From positions 1-63,504 of the forward strand of contig NZ_BAEE01000026.1 of NCBI RefSeq assembly GCF_000241265.1: DNA of 63,504 nucleotides, written 5' to 3'. Below, in pieces: positions 16,682-26,908 of the stretch. A program made the translations under genes and the position numbers. Under the pieces are notes generated by a model that was given only the letters and a program-made list of their open reading frames with translations, ran no database searches and was not told where the DNA came from. How positions within the stretch are numbered: the first letter of the stretch is position 1; every line of letters starts with the position of its first letter. This DNA is from Gordonia araii NBRC 100433 (GTDB taxonomy: Bacteria > Actinomycetota > Actinomycetes > Mycobacteriales > Mycobacteriaceae).

Positions 16682-17071
16682 ATGCGCGAGCTGACCTCCG
16701 ACGACCTCGGCCTCCTGCTCTCCGTCTACGCGGTCCTGTTGCTGGCCTTTGCGGCGAACTTCCACTTCTCGCCGAAATCCGTACGCCGGCACCGCAGGGC
16801 GGCGATGGTGTTCGCGATCGTCAACTTCATCGGCGAGGCCTCGACGGCCATCGCGCTGCTGCTCACGTGGGTAGCCCTCTGGAGCCCTCGCGCGTGGGAA
16901 CGCATCAACGATCTGCTGGTGTTCGTGCCTGGCTCGCTGGCAATCGTCTGCGCGGTCTTCTTGACCTTCGAATCGGTGTGGGCGCGGATCAAGCGAATCG
17001 CCGAAGTCGGATTCGAAGCACAACAACACCAGGAAGAACTAGCGCAACACACGTCTCATAAGGCACACTAG
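16682..17071 (+). CDS. Small conserved membrane protein, function unknown
   Basis: 129 residues with three predicted helices (about 8-25, 38-60 and 75-97), a basic loop (KSVRRHRRAAM) and a His/Gln-rich tail (QQHQEELAQHTSHKAH). No family is recognised. TAGCCT lies exactly 6 nt before the ATG, so the gene probably has its own leaderless promoter; its first three bases are the stop codon of the serine hydrolase. Confidence 0.65.
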   Translation: MRELTSDDLGLLLSVYAVLLLAFAANFHFSPKSVRRHRRAAMVFAIVNFIGEASTAIALLLTWVALWSPRAWERINDLLVFVPGSLAIVCAVFLTFESVWARIKRIAEVGFEAQQHQEELAQHTSHKAH

Positions 17072-17157
17072 ATATCAGTGATGTGATAAGTAGCGCCCCC
17101 GGGTGACGACGAGGTGTGTTGGGGAAGACGTTCCTCGTCGAACCGGAGGTGATCAAG

Positions 17158-17676
17158 GTGCGCAACCTGACTCAGTTTGCGGACTACGCGACAGGTGTGG
17201 TGTACATCCATGCCGCGCCAGTGGCGCTGTGCCCGCACGTGGAGTGGGCGCTGTCGTCGACCCTGAATGTGCGCGCCCAGCTCAAGTGGTCGCCGCAGGA
17301 CGCCGAGCCCGGCATGCAACGGGCCACGGCCGACTGGGTCGGTCCGGTGGGTACGGCGGCCCGTCTCGTGACGGCGCTGCGCGAATGGTCGTCGCTGCGA
17401 TTCGAGGTGACCGAGGACCCCAGCGACGGGGTGGACGGTCAACGGTTCAGCTATGTTCCCGGTCTCGGCCTGTGGCACGGATCCACCGCCGCCAACGGGG
17501 ACGTCATCCTCGGCGAGATGCAGATCCGCGCGCTGATGGACGCCCAGCCCGACGGCCGGGGCCTGGCGGGGGAGCTCAATGCCGCACTGGGCACGGCGTG
17601 GGACGCCGAGCTCGAGAACTACCGCTTGGGGTCCGTCGGGGCCGAAGCGACCTGGCTTGCCCAACGGGTGGGGTAG
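17158..17676 (+). CDS. DUF3145 family protein
   Basis: 172 residues. The signature near the N-terminus is GVVYIHAAPVALCPHVEWAL; later FSYVPGLGLWHG and VILGEMQIRALM are typical of the family. The function is unknown; it is conserved across Corynebacteriales and other actinobacteria. I start it at GTG 17158 rather than GTG 17116 because GGAGGTGATC, a near-perfect anti-16S match, lies 5 nt upstream. It is convergent with accD6. Confidence 0.85.
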   Translation: MRNLTQFADYATGVVYIHAAPVALCPHVEWALSSTLNVRAQLKWSPQDAEPGMQRATADWVGPVGTAARLVTALREWSSLRFEVTEDPSDGVDGQRFSYVPGLGLWHGSTAANGDVILGEMQIRALMDAQPDGRGLAGELNAALGTAWDAELENYRLGSVGAEATWLAQRVG

Positions 17677-17697
17677 CAACCGCAAACGTTGGATGAC

Positions 17698-17729
17698 GCG
17701 AACCCCGCATCGGTCGATGCGGGGTTCGT
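17698..17729. terminator. Bidirectional hairpin terminator between DUF3145 gene and accD6
   Basis: AACCCCGCATCG and CGATGCGGGGTT (17701-17726) form a perfect 12-bp stem with a 2-nt loop; flanking bases extend it to about 14 bp. It lies between two convergent genes. Confidence 0.85.
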
Positions 17730-17759
17730 TGTGTCAGGGGCTGGTGTTCGGACTGCCGC

Positions 17760-19208
17760 TTACAGCGGGATGTTCTTGTGCCGCCCGCGACGCGCCGGCG
17801 CGGCCGCGATCGCGGCGGCCAGGGTGCTGCGGGTGGTGGCCGGATCGATGATCTCGTCGACGACGCCGATCGACTGGGCGCGTCCCACACCGCCGGCGAT
17901 GGCTTCGTGCTCGGCCGCCAGGCGTTCGTGCAGCGCTTCGCGCTCGTCTTCGGGAGCCGCGGCCAGCGCCTTCTTGTGCAAGATGCCGACGGCCGCTTTG
18001 GCGCCCATCACCGCGACTTCTGAACCGGGCCACGCGTAGACGGCGGTGGCGCCGAGTGCCCGTGAGTTCATCGCGATGTAGGCGCCGCCGTAGATCTTGC
18101 GCGTCACCAGCGTCACTCGCGGGACACTGCACTCGGCGAACGCGTGGAGCAGCTTGGCGCCGCGCCGGACCACGCCGTCCCATTCCTGTCCGACGCCGGG
18201 CAGGTAGCCCGGTACGTCGGTCAGCACGACCAGCGGGATGCCGAAGGCGTCGCAGAGGCGCACGAAACGTGACGCCTTCTCGGCGCTCAGCGAGTTCAGG
18301 CAGCCGCCCATCCGCAGCGGGTTGTTGGCGATGACGCCGACGCTTCGACCGGCGAGCCGCCCGAAGCCGATGACGATGTTGGGCGCCCACTTGGCCTGAA
18401 GTTCCTCGAACGAGGAGATCTCGTTGCCGTCCACGTCGTGCTCGGTATCGAGCAGCTCGCGCACGATCGGATGCACGTCGTAGGCGCGGCGGCTGGACTC
18501 GGGGAGCAGGGCGCGCAGATCGGTGTCGCCCGCCTTCGCCTTGGCGGAGTCGACTTCGCCCTGACGGTTGAACGTCGCGACGAGGCGCCGCGCGCGCCAG
18601 AGCGCATCGGCCTCCGAGTCGGCGGTTATGTGGCAGACACCGGACTTCTTGCCGTGGGTGTGCGGACCGCCGAGCGATTCCATGTCGACGTCTTCGCCGG
18701 TGACGCTGCGCACGACGTCGGGACCGGTGACGAACACCCGTCCCTCCGGTGCCATGATGACGACGTCGGTGAGTGCGGGGCCGTACGCCGCTCCGCCCGC
18801 GGCGAAGCCGACGACCACCGAAATCTGCGGGATGTAGCCGGATGCGCGGACCATGGCCTCGAAGACCTGGCCGACCGCATGCAGGGCTTCGACGCCCTCG
18901 GCGAGCCGAGCTCCGCCCGAGTGCCAGATGCCCACGACCGGGGCTTGCTCGGCAAGCGCGGTATCGATGGCGTCGACGATGTGTGCACAACCAACCACCC
19001 CCATGGCACCGCCCATCACGGTGCCATCGGTGCAGTAGGAAACGGTGGGAACACCGTTGACCCGACCGATCGCGGTCTGCACCCCGGAACGATCCCGGGG
19101 GTGGAGCAGACGCATGGTTCCTTCGTCGAAGAAGTTGGTCAAGCGCAGCAGCGGGTCGCGTGGATCCGCCGAGTCCTCATGGCTGGTGATGGGAGCCAAT
19201 GTGGTCAT
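17760..19208 (-). CDS. accD6: Acetyl/propionyl-CoA carboxylase beta subunit AccD6 (carboxyltransferase)
   Basis: 482 residues. It is the carboxyltransferase that makes malonyl-CoA for FAS-II in mycolata. Both crotonase-like halves are present: the first with WHSGGARLAEGVEALHAVG and FAAGGAAYGPALTDVVIM, the second with DVPGYLPGVGQEWDGVVRRG and KIYGGAYIAMNSRALG. The length fits the family. GGAGAGAG precedes the ATG at 19208. It is last in the fabD-acpM-kas-accD6 cluster, the same order as M. tuberculosis Rv2243-Rv2247 minus one kas gene. Confidence 0.93.
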   Translation of the reverse strand: MTTLAPITSHEDSADPRDPLLRLTNFFDEGTMRLLHPRDRSGVQTAIGRVNGVPTVSYCTDGTVMGGAMGVVGCAHIVDAIDTALAEQAPVVGIWHSGGARLAEGVEALHAVGQVFEAMVRASGYIPQISVVVGFAAGGAAYGPALTDVVIMAPEGRVFVTGPDVVRSVTGEDVDMESLGGPHTHGKKSGVCHITADSEADALWRARRLVATFNRQGEVDSAKAKAGDTDLRALLPESSRRAYDVHPIVRELLDTEHDVDGNEISSFEELQAKWAPNIVIGFGRLAGRSVGVIANNPLRMGGCLNSLSAEKASRFVRLCDAFGIPLVVLTDVPGYLPGVGQEWDGVVRRGAKLLHAFAECSVPRVTLVTRKIYGGAYIAMNSRALGATAVYAWPGSEVAVMGAKAAVGILHKKALAAAPEDEREALHERLAAEHEAIAGGVGRAQSIGVVDEIIDPATTRSTLAAAIAAAPARRGRHKNIPL

Positions 19209-19260
19209 CGCTCTCTCCTTTATGCGTCTGCTCGGAGTGGCTGGTCGTGCGTCACATCTC

Positions 19261-20532
19261 TTAAGCGCGTCCGATCGCGATGGCCACGTTGTGACCGCCG
19301 AAGCCGAACGAGTTGTTGAGCGCGTACTCGTAGTTGCCTTCACGGGGCTTGCCGTGGACAACGTCGATGTCGCCGCACTCGGGATCCAGATTCTCCAGGT
19401 TGAGGGTGGGCGGAATGACGCCTTCCTCAACCGCCTTCATCGTCAGCACGGACTCGAGGGCGCCGACCGCACCGATCGAATGGCCGAGCGCCGACTTCGG
19501 AGCGTAGATCGCCGCGTGGCTGCCGACCGCAGCCTGGATGCCGATCGCCTCCGCGGTGTCGCCGATAGGGGTCGACGTCGCGTGAGCGTTGACATGGCTG
19601 ATGTCGTTCTTGGTCAGCCCGGCGGTCTGGATCGCGCGCGCCATGGCCCGCGCGTTGCCCTGACCGCTGGGGTCGGGGGCAACCAGGTGGAAACCGTCGG
19701 AGGTGATGCCGGCACCGAGGACACGGGCGTGAATGTGCGCGCCGCGAGCCTTGGCGTGCTCCTCGCGCTCGAGGATCAGCATCGCCGCGGCCTCACCGAA
19801 GACGAAACCGTCCCGATCCTTGTCGAACGGACGCGAAGCGGCAGCCGGATCGTCGTTGCGAGTGCTCATCGCGCGCATCATCGTGAACGCGGCGATCGGA
19901 ATCGCATCGATGTAGCCCTCCACACCACCGGTGACGACCATGTCGGCGTCACCCAGGACGATGTGGCGCCACGCATGGGCGATCGCCTCGGCACCCGACG
20001 AACACGCCGACACCGGGGTGATCACACCGGCGCGCGCGCCGACGTTCAGGCCGACGACGCCGGCCGGACCGTTGGGCATCGACATCTGGACGGCGAGCGG
20101 TGACACCTTGCGGTAGTTCATCGACTCTTCCATCGCGGCCCAGTTGTGGATCATGGCGTCGCCGCCGCCCTGTCCGGTGCCGATCACGACGGCGAGCCGC
20201 TCGGGATCGACCTCGGGCTCGCCGGCCTGCGTCCACAGACGCTTGCTCATGACGTGGGCAACCCGCTCCACATACGCCATCCGGCGGGCCTCGACCCGCG
20301 TGACCTCCTCAGCGGGATCCTGGAGGAGCTTCCCGCCGATGCGGCAGGGGAGTTCCCCGTACTTCGTAACGAAGTCGCCGGTCAGCTCTCGGATACCGGA
20401 CTCACCGTTGAGAAGCCCGTTCCAAGTCGAATCGAGATCAACGCCGAGCGAGGTGGTGGCGGCCATAGACGTCACCACCACGCTGGGAAAGTTACCTCCC
20501 AGCGTGGAGTACTCGCGAAGCGACGGGGTCAC
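19261..20532 (-). CDS. kasA: Beta-ketoacyl-ACP synthase KasA/KasB type (FAS-II)
   Basis: 423 residues. It is the condensing enzyme that extends acyl-AcpM in meromycolate synthesis. The catalytic residues are readable: C177 ([10 protein letters not shown]), H317 ([12 protein letters not shown]), and K346 and H351 ([11 protein letters not shown]), each six residues beyond the M. tuberculosis KasA numbering I recall (C171, H311, K340, H345). The GTG start overlaps the acpM stop by 4 bp (GTGA), so translation is coupled. There is no second kas gene in the operon; whether this one does both KasA and KasB work is open. Confidence 0.92.
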   Translation of the reverse strand: MTPSLREYSTLGGNFPSVVVTSMAATTSLGVDLDSTWNGLLNGESGIRELTGDFVTKYGELPCRIGGKLLQDPAEEVTRVEARRMAYVERVAHVMSKRLWTQAGEPEVDPERLAVVIGTGQGGGDAMIHNWAAMEESMNYRKVSPLAVQMSMPNGPAGVVGLNVGARAGVITPVSACSSGAEAIAHAWRHIVLGDADMVVTGGVEGYIDAIPIAAFTMMRAMSTRNDDPAAASRPFDKDRDGFVFGEAAAMLILEREEHAKARGAHIHARVLGAGITSDGFHLVAPDPSGQGNARAMARAIQTAGLTKNDISHVNAHATSTPIGDTAEAIGIQAAVGSHAAIYAPKSALGHSIGAVGALESVLTMKAVEEGVIPPTLNLENLDPECGDIDVVHGKPREGNYEYALNNSFGFGGHNVAIAIGRA

Positions 20533-20834
20533 GCCTTCTTGTCCTCGGCAACGCTGGCGGCGATGGCGGCAGCAGCTTCGGGGTTCTCGGCCTCGAGCTT
20601 CTGGATGTAGGCGACGGCGTCACCGACGGTGCGCAGACCGGCGAGGTCCTCGTCGGGCACCTTCACGCCGTACTTGTCTTCGAGCTGCACGGCGATCTCC
20701 ACGATCGACAGCGAGTCGATGTCCAGATCGTCGACGAAGGACTTCTCGATCGTCACCTCGGACGGGTCGATGCCGGTGACTTCTTCGATGATCTCGGCGA
20801 TGCCGGCGATGAGTTCTTCCTGGGTGGCGGCCAC
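20529..20834 (-). CDS. acpM: Meromycolate extension acyl carrier protein AcpM
   Basis: 101 residues. It carries growing acyl chains on phosphopantetheine attached to S41 ([14 protein letters not shown]). The four-helix ACP core covers about residues 5-80, and the acidic/Ala-rich C-terminal extension ([15 protein letters not shown]) is typical of AcpM rather than ordinary ACPs. The start is GTG with AAGGGAG upstream. It lies between fabD and kasA. Confidence 0.94.
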   Translation of the reverse strand: MAATQEELIAGIAEIIEEVTGIDPSEVTIEKSFVDDLDIDSLSIVEIAVQLEDKYGVKVPDEDLAGLRTVGDAVAYIQKLEAENPEAAAAIAASVAEDKKA

Positions 20835-20927
20835 GGTGTGGCTCCCTTCTATCTTCTACACGTAGATGGTGTTCGATTACCTGCCGGGGCAACCTGCTGG
20901 TTGCTTGGACGCTCCTGGGGAGTCCGG

Positions 20928-21836
20928 CTATCCAAGTTCGTTGAGGTCGGCGAGACTGTCGGGGGTCTTGAGTGCCAAGGTCGGCGTGCCCTTGAGTTCA
21001 CGCTTGGCGATGCCGACGAGGGTGCCCGCCGGGGGCAGTTCGACGAGTGCCGTCGTCGCGGCTTCGCGCATTGTGGCCGAGCACAGGTCCCACCGGACCG
21101 GTCGGGTCACCTGGGCGACGAGCTTCTCCAGCGCCTCGGTTCCGCTGGTGACGGCCTTGCCGTCGGAGTTCGACAGCAGCGTGAGCTTCGGATCCGCCGG
21201 CGTGATCGAGGCGGCGGCCTCGGCAACGGCGTCCTGCGCGGGTGCCATGAAGGCCGTGTGGAACGCGCCCGCCACGGCGAGCTTGCGGATGCGGGCCCGC
21301 TCGGGCGGGTTCGCCACGAGTTCGTCGATCGCGTCGACCTTGCCCGCTGCGACGATCTGGCCGGCGGCGTTGCGGTTGGCGGGAACCAGTTCAAGTTCTT
21401 CGAGGCGGGCGAGGACTTCGGCCTCGTCGCCGCCGAGTACGGCAGCCATCGTCGTGGGTTCCAGCGCGCAGGCGCGGGCCATCTCGGCACCGCGCACCGC
21501 GGCGAGGGTGACTGCCTCGTCGGCGCTGATCACACCGGCGATCGCGGCCGCGGCCAGTTCGCCGACGGAGTGACCGGCGACGATGGTGTCGGCGGGCAGT
21601 GGGTGCTGCTTGGCCAGCTCGTCATAGGCGAGCAGGGCGGAGGCGACGACCAACGGCTGGGTGATCGCCGTATCGGTGATCTCCTCGGCGGTCGCGGTCG
21701 TGCCGAGCCGTTCGAGATCCAGCCCGGTGAGCTTCGACCACGTCGCGAGCTGATCGCGGGCACCGGCGAGCTCGAGCCATTCGGCGAGCATGCCGGGTGT
21801 CTGGGAGCCCTGTCCGGGCGCAAGCAACGTAAGCAC
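20928..21836 (-). CDS. fabD: Malonyl-CoA:ACP transacylase FabD
   Basis: 302 residues from GTG 21836. It loads malonyl units onto AcpM. The nucleophile is S90 in VAGHSVGELAAAA; the N-terminus reads LTLLAPGQGSQTPGM, and AVAGAFHTAFM carries the active-site His. The frame is open to an ATG at 21860, but the chosen GTG gives exactly the usual 302-residue length and N-terminus of mycobacterial FabD. It is the first gene of the FAS-II cluster, with a 19-bp palindrome 67 bp upstream. Confidence 0.92.
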   Translation of the reverse strand: MLTLLAPGQGSQTPGMLAEWLELAGARDQLATWSKLTGLDLERLGTTATAEEITDTAITQPLVVASALLAYDELAKQHPLPADTIVAGHSVGELAAAAIAGVISADEAVTLAAVRGAEMARACALEPTTMAAVLGGDEAEVLARLEELELVPANRNAAGQIVAAGKVDAIDELVANPPERARIRKLAVAGAFHTAFMAPAQDAVAEAAASITPADPKLTLLSNSDGKAVTSGTEALEKLVAQVTRPVRWDLCSATMREAATTALVELPPAGTLVGIAKRELKGTPTLALKTPDSLADLNELG

Positions 21837-21902
21837 CTTGTTACTGAACACCCTCAGCATGGTGCACGAGGGTGTTGGCGGGCATGAACCTTTCCGCCGC
21901 AA

Positions 21903-21921
21903 TTTGTAGGAATCCTACAAA
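21903..21921. promoter_or_regulatory. 19-bp palindromic operator upstream of fabD (MabR candidate site)
   Basis: TTTGTAGGA-A-TCCTACAAA: perfect 9-bp arms around one base. It is the only long AT-rich palindrome in the fabD leader. The reported mycobacterial MabR site (TTTTGT-N17-ACAAAA, from memory) has the same outer half-sites but a longer gap. A weaker repeat, ATTCG-N4-CGAAT, is at 21960-21973. Confidence 0.6.
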
Positions 21922-22031
21922 CGTGCCCCGGGCTGTTTCGGCGTCGAAGCCCCTTCGTTATTCGTTACCGAATCGAGTCCAAAGCCGCATTACCTGGGAG
22001 AACGGTAAGAAGGGTCTGTTACGGGTGTGAC

Positions 22032-23303
22032 TTAAGTGGCTGATGACAGCGTTTTGTTTCGGACTTGAGTCAATCGTCCCACAGTCGTTGCCACACGCAA
22101 GACATAGGCATCCCGCGGGTTAGTTGCATCACGTCCGGTGATGTCGGCGATCCGTTTTAGTCGATAACGAACAGTATTTGGGTGAACGAACAACGTCCGG
22201 GCGCACGACTCCACCGAGCCGCCGGCGTCGAGATAGGCCTCCAAAGTGGCCGTCAGATTCGCGCCCGCCTCGCTCAGCGGTTTCGTCAGCGTCTGGGTGA
22301 GCGTCACCGCGGCCGTCGGATCGCCGGCGAGTGCCCGCTCGGGCAGCAGTTCCAGACTGTGCACCGGGCGCGGTGCTCCGGGCCAGCCGACGACCGCGTC
22401 GATCCCGGCCATCGCCTCGACAGCGCTGGTGTGCGCGCTCTCCAGGTCGGGCATCGTCGGACCGATGACCACCGGACCGTCGGCGAAGTTGCTCAGCAGT
22501 TCCGCGACGAACGGCTCGGTGGGCGTGATCGGGCCGCTGACGATGGCCACGAGCACGGCACCCTGCACCACCGACAGCGCGGCGCGGTCGTGCGCGACCG
22601 CCGTGTTGTGGATCGCCAGCGGTACCGACACGTTCTGCTCGGGCGGCGGGTTGCCGACGATCACGGTCGCCGCGGCATCGGAATCCCAGTTCAGGGCCGC
22701 TGCGCGGGAGAGCAGCTGTGGACCGCCGTCGCCGCGAACCACGGCGTCGACGACCAGCGCCTCCAGTCGTGAATCCCACGCGCCGCGGGATTCGGCCGCC
22801 GACGCATAGATCGAGGCGGCCGCGAACCCGATCTCGCGACCGTAGCGCAGCACCGACTCGGTCAGGGCCCGCAGCTGGTCGTCGTTGCGCGCCAGCAGTG
22901 GCAGCCACTTCTCGAAGAACTCCATGGCGACGCGCACCATCTCGACCGTCTGCAGCAGTGAGATGCGGCGCGCCAGATCCTGCGGTACGACCTGGAACGC
23001 CTCGACGGTGAACTTGACGTTGCCCTCTGGATCCTGGATCCATTCGACGAAGTTGACGACGGCGGTCTGCACGACCAGCTGCACCGAGGCGCGCTGTGCC
23101 GCGTCGAGTTCGGAAAAGTACGGCAGCTGATCCGACATGGAATGCACCGCTTCGGTGGCCAGCCGGCCGCTGTACTGCTTCACCCGGCGGAGCAAGGTGT
23201 CCGGCAGCGCGTCGCGCACGTTCTCCGGCGTCGGAACGTGCGCACCGCGTTCCCCGAACACGTCCATGCCGGGGGGCTGCTGGTTCAGGTGCGCGTCGGC
23301 CAC
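22032..23303 (-). CDS. mabR: PucR/CdaR-type regulator, MabR homologue (Rv2242-like)
   Basis: 423 residues. The N-terminal sensory half has a long helical region; a GGDEF-like/PucR middle follows, and the C-terminal HTH_30 domain reads TLFVHPNTVRYRLKRIADI. In mycobacteria the homologue controls the FAS-II operon it precedes and responds to long-chain acyl-CoA. The synteny aceE-pucR-fabD matches Rv2241-Rv2243. I take GTG 23303 because TACACT lies exactly 6 nt upstream (leaderless); a GTG at 23309 is the longer alternative. Confidence 0.85.
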   Translation of the reverse strand: MADAHLNQQPPGMDVFGERGAHVPTPENVRDALPDTLLRRVKQYSGRLATEAVHSMSDQLPYFSELDAAQRASVQLVVQTAVVNFVEWIQDPEGNVKFTVEAFQVVPQDLARRISLLQTVEMVRVAMEFFEKWLPLLARNDDQLRALTESVLRYGREIGFAAASIYASAAESRGAWDSRLEALVVDAVVRGDGGPQLLSRAAALNWDSDAAATVIVGNPPPEQNVSVPLAIHNTAVAHDRAALSVVQGAVLVAIVSGPITPTEPFVAELLSNFADGPVVIGPTMPDLESAHTSAVEAMAGIDAVVGWPGAPRPVHSLELLPERALAGDPTAAVTLTQTLTKPLSEAGANLTATLEAYLDAGGSVESCARTLFVHPNTVRYRLKRIADITGRDATNPRDAYVLRVATTVGRLTQVRNKTLSSAT

Positions 23304-23361
23304 CCCCACAGTGTATGGCCGACGCGCCTATCCCAGGAGACGACCGATGAAGGGTGCTACC

Positions 23362-26157
23362 TCACGCCACGCCCGGGTCCGAGGTCTGCTCGGGCGCGGC
23401 GGTCACATCATCGATGCGGTAGCGGCGGGCGGCTTCGGCGGCGACGGACCGATCGACGCGGCCGTCGCGGGCCAGTGCCAGCAGTGCGCCGACGACGATC
23501 GACTCGGCGTCGACGTTGAACACGCGCCGCGCGGCGGGGCGGGTGTCGGAGAACCCGAAGCCGTCGGTGCCCAGCGTCAGGTAGGTACCGGGCACGTAGG
23601 CGCGGATCTGTTCCTGGACGGCCCGCTGGAAGTCGCTGACCGCGACCGTCGCGTTGGCGTCCAGCGCCGCGGTCACGAACGGAACCCGTGCGGGCGCGGA
23701 CGGATCGAGCAGCGACTCGCGGTCGGCGGCGATGCCGTCGCGGGCCAGCTCCGACCACGACGTCACCGAATAGACCGACGCGGCCACCTTCCAGTCGTCG
23801 GCGAGCAGCTGCTGCGCGCGCAACGCGTCCGGCATGAGCACCCCGGAGGCGAGAATGTTCGCCTGCGCGATCGCGTCACCGGTGAGGGCGGGGGCGCCGG
23901 CATAGCGGTAGATCCCGCGCAGCAGGGCGTTGACGTCGAGGCCTTCGGGAGTGGCCGGCTGATGGAAGGGCTCGTTGTAGACGGTGATGTAGAAGAAGAC
24001 GTCCTCGGGCTCGTCGCCGTACATCCGCCGCAGACCGTCGTCGACGATGTAGGCCAGCTCGTAGGCGAACGCCGGGTCGTAGATCACCGCAGCGGGATTG
24101 CTCGACGCCAGCAGGGGCGAATGCCCGTCGGCGTGCTGCAGTCCTTCGCCGGTCAACGTGGTCCGCCCGGCGGTGGCGCCGATGACGAAGCCGCGGGCCA
24201 TTTGATCACCGGCGGCCCAGAAGCTGTCGCCGGTGCGCTGGAAGCCGAACATCGAATAGAAGATGTAGAGGGGGATCATCGGTACGTTGTGCGTCGAGTA
24301 CGACGTGCCGACCGCGGTGAACGTGGCCGTCGATCCGGCCTCGTTGATGCCCTCGTGCAGGATCTGACCGGCCTGGCTCTCCTTGTAGGCGAGCATCAGC
24401 TCGGCATCGACAGAGGTGTAGAGCTGCCCGTTGGGGTTGTAGATCTTCAGCGAGGGGAACCAGGAGTCCATCCCGAAGGTGCGGGCCTCGTCGGGAATGA
24501 TCGGGACGATCCGGTCGCCGATCTCCTTGTCGCGGAGCAGTTCCTTGAAGATGCGGACCAGTGCCATGGTGGTGGCCACCTGCTGTTTGCCCGATCCCTT
24601 CGCGACCGCCTCGATCGCCGGAGCCGTATCCGGATGCAGCGCTTGCGACGTCCGGCGGCGCGCGGGGAGGAAGCCGCCGAGGTTGCTCCGCCGGTCGAGC
24701 ATGTATTTGATCTCGGTCGCCTCCGCGCCGGGGTGGTAGTACGGCGGCAGGTATGGATCGGCTTCGAGTTGCTCGTCGGTGAAAGGGATGCGCAGCGTGT
24801 CGCGCAGGGCGATGAGGTCGTCGAGTGCCAGTTTCTTCATCTGGTGCGTGGCGTTGCGGCCCTCGAAGTGCTTGCCGAGCGTGTAGCCCTTGATGGTCTT
24901 GGCGAGGATCACCGTCGGCTGGCCCTTGTGCGTCATCGCGGCCGAGTAGGCGGCGTAGAGCTTGCGGTAGTCGTGGCCGCCGCGCTTGAGGTTCCAGATC
25001 TCCTGGTCGCTCAGGTTCTTGACCAGTTCCTTGGTCCGCGGGTCGCGGTTGAAGAAGTGTTCGCGGACGAAGGCGCCGTCGTTGGCGCGATAGGTCTGGT
25101 AGTCGCCGTCGGGCGTCGAGTTCATCAGGTTGACCAGCGCGCCGTCACGGTCGGCATGGAGTAGGGAGTCCCACTCGCGACCCCACACCACCTTGATGAC
25201 GTTCCAGCCGGCGCCCCGGAAAAAGGACTCCAGCTCTTGGATGATCTTTCCGTTGCCGCGGACGGGGCCGTCGAGTCGCTGCAGGTTGCAGTTGACGACG
25301 AAAGTCAGATTGTCTAGCCCCTCGGTCGCCGCCACCTGGAGCAGGCCGCGCGACTCGGGCTCGTCCATCTCGCCGTCGCCGAGGAAGGCCCACACGTGCT
25401 GTTGGCTGGTGTCGGACAGCCCACGGTCGTGCAGGTAGTGGTTGAAGCGGGCCTGCATGATCGCGTTCATCGGGCCGAGGCCCATCGACACCGTCGGGAA
25501 CTGCCAGAACTCGGGCATCAGCCGCGGGTGAGGGTAGGAGGGGAGGCCGCCGCCCAGTCCGGCGTGGCTGTGTTCCTGCCGGAAGCCGTCGAGCTGATTC
25601 TCAGTGAGACGGCCTTCGAGGAACGCGCGCGCGTAGATACCCGGCGACGCGTGGCCCTGGATGAAGATCTGGTCGCCGCCGCCCGGGTGGTCTTGGCCGC
25701 GGAAGAAGTGGTTGAAACCGACTTCGTAGAGGGAGGCCGACGACGCGTAGGTGGAGATGTGGCCGCCGACGCCGATTCCGGGGCGCTGTGCACGGTGAAC
25801 CATGATCGCGGCGTTCCAGCGGATCAGCCGGCGGAAGTTGCGCTCGACCTCTTCATCGCCGGGAAACCAGGGCTCGTTCTCGGTGGGGATGGTGTTGACG
25901 TAGTCGGTGGAAGTCAGCGACGGAATGGAGACGTGACGCTCACCGGCGCGCTCCAGCAGGCGAAGCATGAGGTAGCGGGCGCGTCCGGGACCCTCGGCGT
26001 CGATCAGCCCGTCGAGTGAACTCAACCATTCGGAGGTCTCCTCCGGGTCGATGTCGGGCAGGTAGGAGGCCACACCCTCCCGGATGACGCGGACGCGGTT
26101 GGCGTTGTTCGACTCGTCAGACACGGATATCGGTTCCTTAGATTCTGTTGTCGCCAT
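23362..26157 (-). CDS. aceE: Pyruvate dehydrogenase E1 component, homodimeric AceE
   Basis: 931 residues. It decarboxylates pyruvate with thiamine diphosphate and acetylates the lipoyl domain of E2. The ThDP motif is [19 protein letters not shown] with the closing [11 protein letters not shown]. The transketolase-like middle has [22 protein letters not shown], and the C-terminal domain has [20 protein letters not shown]. The length fits the actinobacterial enzyme (about 900-930). No SD precedes the ATG at 26157. Its E2 partner is probably the acyltransferase at the right edge. Confidence 0.95.
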   Translation of the reverse strand: MATTESKEPISVSDESNNANRVRVIREGVASYLPDIDPEETSEWLSSLDGLIDAEGPGRARYLMLRLLERAGERHVSIPSLTSTDYVNTIPTENEPWFPGDEEVERNFRRLIRWNAAIMVHRAQRPGIGVGGHISTYASSASLYEVGFNHFFRGQDHPGGGDQIFIQGHASPGIYARAFLEGRLTENQLDGFRQEHSHAGLGGGLPSYPHPRLMPEFWQFPTVSMGLGPMNAIMQARFNHYLHDRGLSDTSQQHVWAFLGDGEMDEPESRGLLQVAATEGLDNLTFVVNCNLQRLDGPVRGNGKIIQELESFFRGAGWNVIKVVWGREWDSLLHADRDGALVNLMNSTPDGDYQTYRANDGAFVREHFFNRDPRTKELVKNLSDQEIWNLKRGGHDYRKLYAAYSAAMTHKGQPTVILAKTIKGYTLGKHFEGRNATHQMKKLALDDLIALRDTLRIPFTDEQLEADPYLPPYYHPGAEATEIKYMLDRRSNLGGFLPARRRTSQALHPDTAPAIEAVAKGSGKQQVATTMALVRIFKELLRDKEIGDRIVPIIPDEARTFGMDSWFPSLKIYNPNGQLYTSVDAELMLAYKESQAGQILHEGINEAGSTATFTAVGTSYSTHNVPMIPLYIFYSMFGFQRTGDSFWAAGDQMARGFVIGATAGRTTLTGEGLQHADGHSPLLASSNPAAVIYDPAFAYELAYIVDDGLRRMYGDEPEDVFFYITVYNEPFHQPATPEGLDVNALLRGIYRYAGAPALTGDAIAQANILASGVLMPDALRAQQLLADDWKVAASVYSVTSWSELARDGIAADRESLLDPSAPARVPFVTAALDANATVAVSDFQRAVQEQIRAYVPGTYLTLGTDGFGFSDTRPAARRVFNVDAESIVVGALLALARDGRVDRSVAAEAARRYRIDDVTAAPEQTSDPGVA

Positions 26158-26391
26158 TCGCTTGTGGTAAACGGCGCCGATGATGGGTGCGGGCGCGATG
26201 GGTGATGCGCCTCGCCCGTCCAGCCTAATAGTGCGCCGTGTCTCATGACCGATTGGTGGCCGCGTGACACGCATCAAGTGAATGGGCAGGCGTGGACACG
26301 AGGGCAATAGCCGATAGTCTCGTAGACGCGCCCGGCGAACCCGAGTGCGTCTACGAGTGAAGGCAAGGCGTCGCGAACAATACGGAGAGTC

Positions 26392-26898
26392 ATGACTGAC
26401 AGGAACTCGAAAGCCCGTCGACCTTGGGTCGCGGTCGTGGTCGCGGCGGTGCTTGTGACGGGTGTGCTGTCCGGGTGCACGGTCAACGGGACCGCCAGCG
26501 CGCCCGAGGCGGAGGTCGCCGCATACAAGAGCCAGCAACTCATCAAGCGGCAGAAGGCCAACGCGATGTCCACGTGCATGACCGTCAGCGTCACGCTCGC
26601 AGGCAGCTCGGCTGCGTACAACAGGTACATCGCAGCGCTTAACGCGCAGAATCCGGACCCGAAGTTGGCGACCGATGTCGTGAACCGTTTCAACTCGGAC
26701 GTCGAATACCTGCGCAAGGCATCGACCGAGGAACTGCCCGACGATCTCAAAGAGCAGCTGAAGGTCCTCGCCGATACGCGCGAAACCCAGAGTAGGACCG
26801 TCGCCTCGAAAAACATCCAAGGCCTGAACGCGGCCGCGGACCGGATGAATCAGGGCCGCGCGAAACTCAACGACGTCTGCAGGGGCTACCTGCCGTGA
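26392..26898 (+). CDS. Lipoprotein, first of a tandem paralogous pair
   Basis: 168 residues. Basic n-region (RNSKARRP), hydrophobic core ([17 protein letters not shown]) and a lipobox VLSGC with the lipidated Cys near residue 29. The mature part is helical and begins [15 protein letters not shown], with two further Cys (MSTCMTV and DVCRGYLP) that could pair. No known family. It shares layout and many residues with the next gene. In M. tuberculosis a protein of unknown function (Rv2240c) sits at this position. Confidence 0.75.
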   Translation: MTDRNSKARRPWVAVVVAAVLVTGVLSGCTVNGTASAPEAEVAAYKSQQLIKRQKANAMSTCMTVSVTLAGSSAAYNRYIAALNAQNPDPKLATDVVNRFNSDVEYLRKASTEELPDDLKEQLKVLADTRETQSRTVASKNIQGLNAAADRMNQGRAKLNDVCRGYLP

Positions 26899-26908
26899 GG
26901 CCTGGACG

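Noticed and set aside
23137..25164. A 675-codon plus-strand frame opposite aceE
   Set aside because: It is antisense to a full-length AceE with ThDP motifs, and its composition is Arg/Gly/Val shadow-like.
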